Assembly: GCF_014905175.1 (NCBI RefSeq)
Contig: NC_057789.1
Coordinates: forward strand, 16,829,679 to 16,893,678
DNA: 64,000 nucleotides
Reading direction: 5' to 3'
From: Aphidius gifuensis
Taxonomy: Eukaryota; Arthropoda; Insecta; Hymenoptera; Braconidae
The position numbers and the translations under genes were made by a program. Positions 56,868 to 64,000 of this stretch are shown here, piece by piece. Position 1 is the stretch's first letter; every line of letters begins with the position of its first letter. The notes under the pieces are model-generated. The model was not told the origin of the DNA. It saw only the letters and a program-made list of their open reading frames with translations, and searched no databases.

Positions 56868-59401
56868 TAGAGATGCCGCGATAATCGATAATATCGCGAC
56901 AAGACGATACGATAGTGACGACAACGATACGATAATGCCATTTCTTATCGTATCGTCGTCACGACACGATACGATATTTGACTGACGATAACCGATAAAA
57001 TTATCGTGTTATCGCGATAATGTCGGAAAAAATATACATTTAAATCAAAGCAATATTTTCATATTGTTAAACTCCACAAAATATTAAATTAAAGTAAAAA
57101 TAGATTACTGCAACATATAATATTAGATACATATTAATCTAACAATATGAAAGTAATATAAATTATAATAATATGATAATTAATAATAATTTTATATAAA
57201 TTATATAAACCGTTGTTGCATGTGTTATAATATTACAGAGGCTAGGAGCCGAAAGGCTCAGCCGCAGTATTGGATTTATCCCCCCAAAAAAAAAAACGTT
57301 CATAACTAATTGTCGTAAAGACTTCAGATTTGGCTCAAAAAAAGCGGCTCTGGAAATTCTATCGCCCCTAATAAAAAAAAACATTATCTATTCGGCCATT
57401 TTTTTTTTCCCGAAAAACGAAAAAAAAAAAAATTGTGTTTTTTTTTTTGCACGAAAAATACTATTCGTACGATAAAAATTCATTTGAAAAAGTTATAGAA
57501 TTTTGAAAAACGATTATTTTAAGCCTAATATGAAACCTCTGCGACAACTCTATTTTGAGTTATAGCTTGTGCCGTTTTCATTTTTTAGGCAAACGATAAC
57601 TCATGATGAAATGGTGTTAGAGACTTAGGCTTATAGGGATCTGACCTATGGGCGGGGTTTAGTAGCACGCACACACACTAACCGTGTCCGTGAGCCAATA
57701 TGGCGCATTCCGGATCCTTTTTGGCGCGTCGTTTGAATAACAAATACAGTATTATTTAAGTGTTATATTTTTATCATGTTATTATTGATCATTCTTGATA
57801 AATTTTTCCACACTAAAAGACGATCTACTGTTTTCAAGTTTTTGTTTTTGATTAGGCACTTATTGGGCTCTCAAAAAATATGAAATTCTAAATTAAAATT
57901 ATTTTTAGCGCGACTGATAAAATTCTCTCCTGAACATATATATACCTATGTATTTATTTTTTTTTTATTCGCTCTAAAAATATACTAGCCTCGACAATCA
58001 TTTTTTAATAATCAATTTATTTATTAATATTTATAATATTAAATCTGTATACACGTATTTTGACACTTGGCTACGAATCACTACCACCTCACTATTTGTG
58101 TGTGTTGGTATGTCCTGTACGTATTATATTATTATCATGATTCCCAGATCCAGAAATAGTTTACTAATCAGCCACCAGATGCCATGGTGAATAGGTCAGA
58201 ACCCTATATTAGGATTATATTAGGCTTAAAACATGCGTATTCGAAAATTCTATCGCCTCTCCGAAAAAATTTTGATCTATTAATCATATTTTTCATAAAA
58301 ATTAAAAAAAAACCGATTTTTTTTTTTTTTTAAATTTAGTTTTTTTTAAAAAAAAAAAAAGTGACTGAACAGATAATGCTCTTTTTCATGAAGGGCAATG
58401 GAGTTTCAGAAGACGCGTTGTTTGAGCCTAATACGAAGTCTCTACTACAATTTTATCAAAAGTTATTGCATTCCTAGTTTTCGAGTAATTTCTGAAAAAC
58501 GCTCTAACTTTCGACAAAATCGTCCTAGATACTTTGTATAAGACTTAAAAAGCATGTGTGGTAAAATCCTACAACTTTTAGTCGAAACTTTTTTCAAAAA
58601 AAATTATAGTTTTCATAAAATAGTAAAAAATAGAATTTTTGAAATATTTTTGTCTCTTTTGTTTCAAAAATAGAAAAAAATTGACAATTGGAATCAGGAG
58701 AAACTCCTTAAGGGGCGATAGAGTTTTAAAAACTACGTTTTTTGAGCTTAATAAGAAGTCATTCCGTTGATTCTAACAGAAGTTATAGCTTGCCTTAACT
58801 TGAACAAAAAAAAAAAAAAAAAATCGATTTTCAGAAAAATAAAAAAAAATGTACTATTATTGTATTGTTACTTTTAAAAACCATTTAAGAGATAAAATTT
58901 AACACGGCCCTAGCCGGAGTATTGAAAATTTTTATTTTTCAACGGTAACGCAGGCCACACGCCCCAACAAACGTTACCAGATCTTTTTTTTTTTTTTAAT
59001 TTGGTTTTCAAGTTTTTTTTCAATATTATTTGCCAATGAACTTTTAAACCATGAATTTAAACATAATAAATTTTGAGTATAATAATTTTTACTTAGATAA
59101 TTCATGTAATTTACTTATTGTCCTTAAGATAATTCTTCCTGCTTTTATAATGCTTTTGTATGCAAAAAATATTTTAAAATTTCCCCGTAAATTATACTCA
59201 AACAAAAAAATTATCGTCGATAATGTCGATAATACCCGATACGATACGACAACACCTATGACGATACGATAATAAGACGACACGATAATCCGTTTTTTTG
59301 TCGAATTTTTAGACGACACGATACGATAACGACAATCATCTTTTGCGACACGATACGATAATCAGCCAATTATCGTATCGTATCGTATCGCGGCATTTCT
59401 A
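56868..59401 (-). mobile_element. hAT-like non-autonomous TIR element (copy 2, inverted, 2.53 kb)
   Basis: The ends TAGAGATGCCGCGATA and TATCGCGGCATTTCTA are flanked by a perfect 8 bp direct repeat TTTAAAAG (56860-56867 and 59402-59409), the target-duplication length of the hAT superfamily. The ends also fit the hAT YARNG-type start. The rest is a near-identical inverted copy of 32982-35464, with about 50 extra bp near 59300-59350. No transposase. Confidence 0.85.
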
Positions 59402-59733
59402 TTTAAAAGGTAGTCTTGGTCAAATATTTAATCAAAATATAATCATACTGTACTCAAGTTCTATAATTTCTTTTGAATATATATATATTCCATATAATTT
59501 GCAATATCAAAATCAAAGTTGCGTCTCAAAATTTATTGAAACTTTAATCCCTTTTTCTTTATTCCTATTACCACAAAATTTTCCCTTGGTTTTAATCCCG
59601 CTTATTGTTACTTAATTGTGCAGGGCAAAACTAAAACTTAAAAATAAAAAGAAGGTAAATTGTGAAAATTATTATCGTTATTCCACGTTCACTTCCCAAT
59701 TTATTACATAATATTAAATATTATTCAATATTA

Positions 59734-59885
59734 TTGCCGCGATACGATACGATACGATAATCCAGGCATTATCGTATGGTATCGTCAAATTTTCACGATA
59801 TTATCGTATCGTCGATATTATCGGCGATATTCTTGTAAATATTACGAGATTATCGTGAATATGACGATATTCTTGTAAATAATTT
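59734..59885. repeat. Fragment of the ATACGATA terminal region
   Basis: GCCGCGATACGATACGATAC followed by TATCGTATGGTATCG and two copies of GATATTCTTGTAAAT. It is one end of a hAT-like relative without a visible second end. Confidence 0.6.
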
Positions 59886-59999
59886 AATATTATAATTTTT
59901 ATTTTGTCGTCATATTACTAGGAATTACTATAAATAAATTTTTGAAAAATAAATGAATATAAATGTTATCGTCAAAATTTTTGATTTGATTTAATCTGC

Positions 60000-60245
60000 C
60001 TGAGTGGGAATTTTGGTCCGATTCGGATAAGGTTTCCCTGATATAAGGTCCAATTTGGACCCAGTTCACCAGATCCGATTCGGATCTGAATGTAACGCCG
60101 GTAGAGATCCGGATCGGATCAGGGAATACGGATCCGTTTGTAATAAGGACCCATTAGCAAAATCGGATTGCAAAATGCATATCCAGCATAGATCCAAATT
60201 TATACTTAAACCGGATCCGAATGTAGACTTAAATCGGATCTGAAT
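60000..60245. repeat. GGATCCGA-rich repeat
   Basis: GGATCCG, CGGATCT and CGATTCGGAT words in both orientations about every 20-30 bp between 60015 and 60240, a locally GC-rich island. Confidence 0.6.
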
Positions 60246-60284
60246 TTTGATTTAAAAATAAACAAAAAAAAAATGCATAACGGG

Positions 60285-61285
60285 CGATCTTTGGTCTTTT
60301 ATCAATTGGAAATTGAAAATTTCCAAAACTCCGGTGGGATGGCGCGTTTGGTTACATCATTTTTGGTTCAATATTATTCACAATTATTATATATGCAACA
60401 ATATGCAATATGTATAACAATTAAATAAATTAAATGATTAAATTCTTAATCCTTCAATTATTTGTGATAAAAAAGATAATGCTTTTATTGTCAATAAAAG
60501 TACCGCCATCTGTCATTCAGTTTTTACACTAATACGCTTCTGTAATTTGTGTGGGGAAGACTAGGGAATTATAGAAAAATCACTAAAATTCCGTGCCACT
60601 ATCTGACGCTGAATTTCAACAACTATTAAAAAAATTATCAAATAACCACTTTCGCAATTGTTTAAATTTTTATTAATTAATTAACTAATCAATTAAAAGA
60701 GCTCGTACTACCGTCAAAAGATTCATTGAAACATTTTCTACAAGCTACATAGATAAAAATGGTCAAGAAATAACTCTTTTGTGGTTTATTTCATTGTATA
60801 AAGCACTTACTCGGTTTTTTTTTATAAACAATTGCTCATTATAAGTAAACTAATTGTTGAAAAAATTCCGAGTATAGCCTTGGTTGTAGATTTCAGCACG
60901 AATAATCCATTAAAACTAAGAAAAAACTAGTAAGATGATTTTTGAAAAAGTTATGTAAGGTATAAAAAAAACAGATATTGGTTTTTGTTAAGGGGACATG
61001 AAACTCGATTTTGATATATGTCGGGTCGCCGTGCGCTTTATCTATAGATTCTCAGTCGTATGACTAAAAATCTATACTTCGATCGGTAAGACCAAGTACC
61101 GATCGGAAAATGTAGTTGTCATGCAAATTAAAAATTAAATTCATCAATTTAAATTGTTTTTCAATTTTATTATTTAAAATGATAATTTATCATGTTATTT
61201 TTTAATTTAGTAATTAACAAAAAACTGTTTTATTACAACAATTAAAATGTTGATTACGAATTAAGAGTCACTTTTGTTTTTTTAT
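60285..61285. other. AT-rich sequence without recognised gene
   Basis: 60285-60345 resembles the TTGAAAATTTTCAAAACTCCGG segment of other loci. Otherwise nothing was seen. Confidence 0.4.
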
Positions 61286-61289
61286 ATTA

Positions 61290-62520
61290 GGAAAACCAGT
61301 GTTTATCTCACAGTTATAAAAAATTTGATTAACAAATATTTTTTAGGTTTGATTTACCATTCTGTTTTATCACTTTGTCATAATTCAGACTTGTCTAGGT
61401 ACTCGGTGTGTCTAGTTAAAAATAGTGTTCTATTATTTCTTGTTGAATTAACCCTTTTAACATAAAAATTTAGAAAAAAATTTTACAAATTTCATTTACA
61501 AGTATTTTTTATGTTCGATTTTCCAAACAGCAAAATGTACCATTTTGTTCCATCACTTCGTCATAATTCAAACTCGTCTAGGCTCTCTATGGGACTAGCT
61601 AAAAATATTGTACTATTATTTTCTGTCAAATCAACCCCGTTAGCATACAAATTCAAAAAAAAAAACATCACAGATTTCAGTCACAAGTTTTTTTTAAGAT
61701 TATTTGTAAAACAGCAAAATGTACCATTTTGTTCCATCACTTTGTTATAATTCAAACTTGTCTAGGCCCTCTATGGGACTAGCTAAAAATATTGTACTAT
61801 TATTTCTTGTTGAATTAACCCTTTTAACATAAAAATTTATAAAAAAATTTTACAAATTTTATTTACAAGTATTTTTTATGTTCGATTTTCCAAACAGTCT
61901 AGTTAAAAATAGTGTACTATTATTTTCTGTTGAATTAACCCTTTTAACATAAAAATTTAGAAAGCAACTTGACAAATTTCATTTACAAGTTTTTTTTAAG
62001 ATTATTTTTAAAACAGCAAAATGTACCATTTTGTTCCATCACTTTGTCGTAATTCAGACTTGTCTAGGCCCTCTATGCGTCTAGTTAAAAATATTGTACT
62101 ATTATTTCCTGTCAAATCAATCCCTTTAGCATACAAATTCAAAAAAAAAACATCACAAATTTTAGTCACAAGTTTTTTTTAAGATTATTTTTAAAACAGC
62201 AAAATGTACCATTTTGTTCCATCACTTTGTCATAATTCAAACTTGTCTAGGTGTGTCTAGTTAAAAATAGCATACTATTATTTTATGTTAAATAAATACC
62301 TTCAACATAAAATTTTGATAAAAAACAACAAAAATTTTAGTCACAAGTATTTTTTAAGTTTGATTTTCCAAACAACAAAATGTACCATTATTATCCATGA
62401 CTTTGTCATAATTTAAACTTGTTTAGGCACTCGGTGTGTCTAGATAAAAATCTACTGTCTACCATAAATATTGTACTCATATTTTCTGTCATATTAACTT
62501 CTTTAACATAAAAATTTTTA
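61290..62520 (+). repeat. Tandem repeat, unit about 184 bp, six to seven copies
   Basis: The word ATCACTTTGTCATAATTCA (with small changes) starts at 61369, 61552, 61736, 62038, 62222 and 62397. Between 61736 and 62038 there is an additional, internally deleted unit. Each unit contains GCAAAATGTACCATTTTGTT, CTTGTCTAGG, CTAGTTAAAAAT and a Met-less A-run. Frames across it (61274-61465, 61511-61750) are shadows. Confidence 0.9.
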
Positions 62521-63140
62521 AAAATACACAATCCTCTTCATTCTTTAGTCGCAACTGGTTTATCTATTTTTGATTGTAATTCTACTTTTTTAGATATTTC
62601 TCTATTACCATTTTTGTTTCACGTCGATTTTCCAATCATTCAGCAAATCTAAAACGTTATTCATTTCCAGAATATCGTGCTTCTTCATACATTTGAATAT
62701 TTCCTGAAATTAATCAATATTAATACATGTAGATTAGGGTGGTCCTTAAAAAGGCTATGGTGGAATTTGATCACTCTCACCCCCTCATTTAGTTAAAAAT
62801 ATATAAAAAAAAATTCTCTCAAATTTTCAGAATTTTTACTCAACATTAACCCGTGCCGCAAAAGCTTTTTCTATTTTCGATTTCGGGATTTTTAGCAAGA
62901 TTACGATATTTATAGAGACAAGATTTTATGAGTAATATTAGAACGTCATTGCAAGCAAAAAATATTGGTCGCAACAGAACTTCAATATCTCGAATACTTT
63001 TCGAGGTATCGAAGAAACATGATATTGAATTTTTCTTTTCGTCATTTTTTTAGTAGATAAATAGTTTAAATAGTCGAAAATACTAATAATTATTATTAAC
63101 TAATAATATTTATATATTCGAATATTATTGTCAGGATTAA

Positions 63141-63177
<37 letters not shown>

Positions 63178-63180
63178 ACT
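62521..63180. other. AT-rich spacer with (ATT)n tract
   Basis: An (ATT)n run of about 12 units at 63137-63173. Nothing coding was seen. Confidence 0.5.
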
Positions 63181-63243
63181 CAGCGTGACATGAAACTACT
63201 CTGAAAGAAGTTTCACTTCCCCCGCGCGTACTCGCAACACGCT
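63181..63243. repeat. GC-richer repeat unit, inverted copy of 23946-24010
   Basis: Shares CTACTCTGAAAGAAGTTTCAC and CGCGCGTACTCGCAACAC with the inverse of 23946-24010. In both places it sits beside a TAATAAT tract. Confidence 0.7.
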
Positions 63244-63269
63244 AATTTTTTTTAAAATCATCAACTGTT

Positions 63270-64000
63270 ATAAATATAAGCTCATTTTTTTTATTACTTT
63301 TTGATAATTCATTATCATTATGTAAATCATAATCATTATTTTTTCCATGTAAATAGTTTTTTTTGTTGATTTTGTTTTAGTTTCAGGCCCTTGTCCACCA
63401 CCACCAGCTTTTCCACTTGATGCTTTTTTTCTACGTTCATCTTTTTTATCAATTTTCATTGATTCAATATTACGTGATGAACCACCACGTATTTTATTAT
63501 CAGCAATTTATTGTAACCATTTACCATTATCAACAAATTCTTTAGCTTTTATTTTAGCTATTGATCCAAGTGTTTTCTTTTATATTTTTAAATATTCATC
63601 AGAAACAATAAATGGTGCAAATACTGATGGTAAAAGTCGATATATATCAATAAATGGATTTCTTGCAATGACATCTTCAATATTTGCACCAATTTGATTA
63701 ATTATTGATGGTCCAATAGCAACTGTATCAAGTAATGTCAATTCATCTTGAGAAAAATAACGTATTATATAATTTTTTGAATCAGATATACCAAGTCGAG
63801 TTGATGTATCATATTCTAAAATTTAAATTAAAAATACAATAATTATTAATCAGTCAGTTGTTTTTTTGTTTATATCAACTTACCAAGATAACCATTTTGT
63901 TTATAAAAATTATCAATCCATTCTGATTGACTTTTTGATATATATTGTTCGTACATAAATACCATTATTTCCATGTTTACCAGTTACACCTGGTACTTCA
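63270..64000 (-). pseudogene. UFL1-like (E3 UFM1-protein ligase 1) gene fragment, disrupted and truncated by the window edge
   Basis: On the minus strand, from the edge inward: HGNNGIYV, then (one frame over) EWIDNFYKQNGYL up to a GTAAGT donor. A 68 bp intron (63883-63816, ending TTTTAG) follows, then YDTSTRLGISDSKNYI, LLDTVAIGPSI and IEDVIARNPFIDIYRLLPSV, and later KIDKKDERRKKASSGKAGGGG. This follows UFL1, the ligase that transfers UFM1 to ribosomal and ER-associated substrates; the KKDERRKKA plus Gly-rich block is its signature. The frame is interrupted by TAA at 63580-63582 and at 63508-63510 and by a shift near 63940, and the C-terminal part is missing. The retained intron argues for a duplicated, unprocessed copy rather than a retrocopy. 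If the stops were sequencing errors it could be a real gene. Confidence 0.75.
63816..63883 (-). other. Intron retained in the UFL1-like fragment
   Basis: GTAAGT at the donor and a T-rich tract ending TTTTAG at the acceptor. The exons join after a conserved NGYL motif with the codon split after its first base. Confidence 0.7.

Noticed and set aside
61290..62520. Frames at 61274-61465 and 61511-61750 as genes
   Set aside because: They follow the 184 bp tandem repeat and share repeated peptide words; they are shadows of the repeat.

Overview
The window looks like nuclear DNA of an insect. It is very AT-rich and gene-poor, and it carries spliceosomal introns, non-LTR retrotransposons, many terminal-inverted-repeat (TIR) elements and microsatellites. 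The one intact large gene is an insect-type EGR/WT1-like zinc-finger regulator (klumpfuss-like). A parasitoid wasp or similar small-genome insect would fit, but the sequence alone does not fix the order. There is no prokaryotic gene organisation, no rRNA gene and no CRISPR array.

Layout. 1-4405 is a nearly complete but broken LINE on the minus strand: tandem 5' monomers, ORF1, endonuclease, reverse transcriptase. 4761-7418 is a second, 5'-truncated and more decayed relative in the same orientation. 7419-8675 holds decayed capsid-type genes (minor and major capsid) of a Polinton/adintovirus-like endogenous element. They are cut off by a ~610 bp (AAT)n tract, which is followed by a small intact minus-strand gene (9340-9684) that appears to have a spliced 5' leader and a TATA box. 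9.9-17.5 kb is AT-rich with several inverted-repeat elements. 17592-18989 is the klumpfuss-like gene on the minus strand. 19-36 kb is almost wholly TIR elements, hairpin arrays and minisatellites, plus a decayed RPA1-like coding stretch at 30.9-31.7 kb that is split by stops and frameshifts. 36-49.9 kb is mostly single-copy AT-rich DNA with no convincing gene; it could be intron or intergenic. 49.9-54.9 kb contains a 3.6 kb palindromic TIR element and a second TIR element beside it. 56.9-59.4 kb is an inverted copy of the 2.5 kb hAT-like element found at 33.0-35.5 kb. 61.3-62.5 kb is a ~184 bp tandem repeat. The right edge (63.27-64.0 kb) is a minus-strand, intron-retaining, stop-containing UFL1-like gene fragment running off the window.

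The most unusual structure is the recurring architecture of the repeats. Several unrelated families are built from short units in alternating orientation, so the DNA or a transcript could fold as a row of hairpins. At least three TIR elements with CAC(T/G)-(G)AGA-type ends carry an internal tRNA-like module with paired A and B boxes. The protein-coding calls rest on motifs read by eye; no database search was possible.
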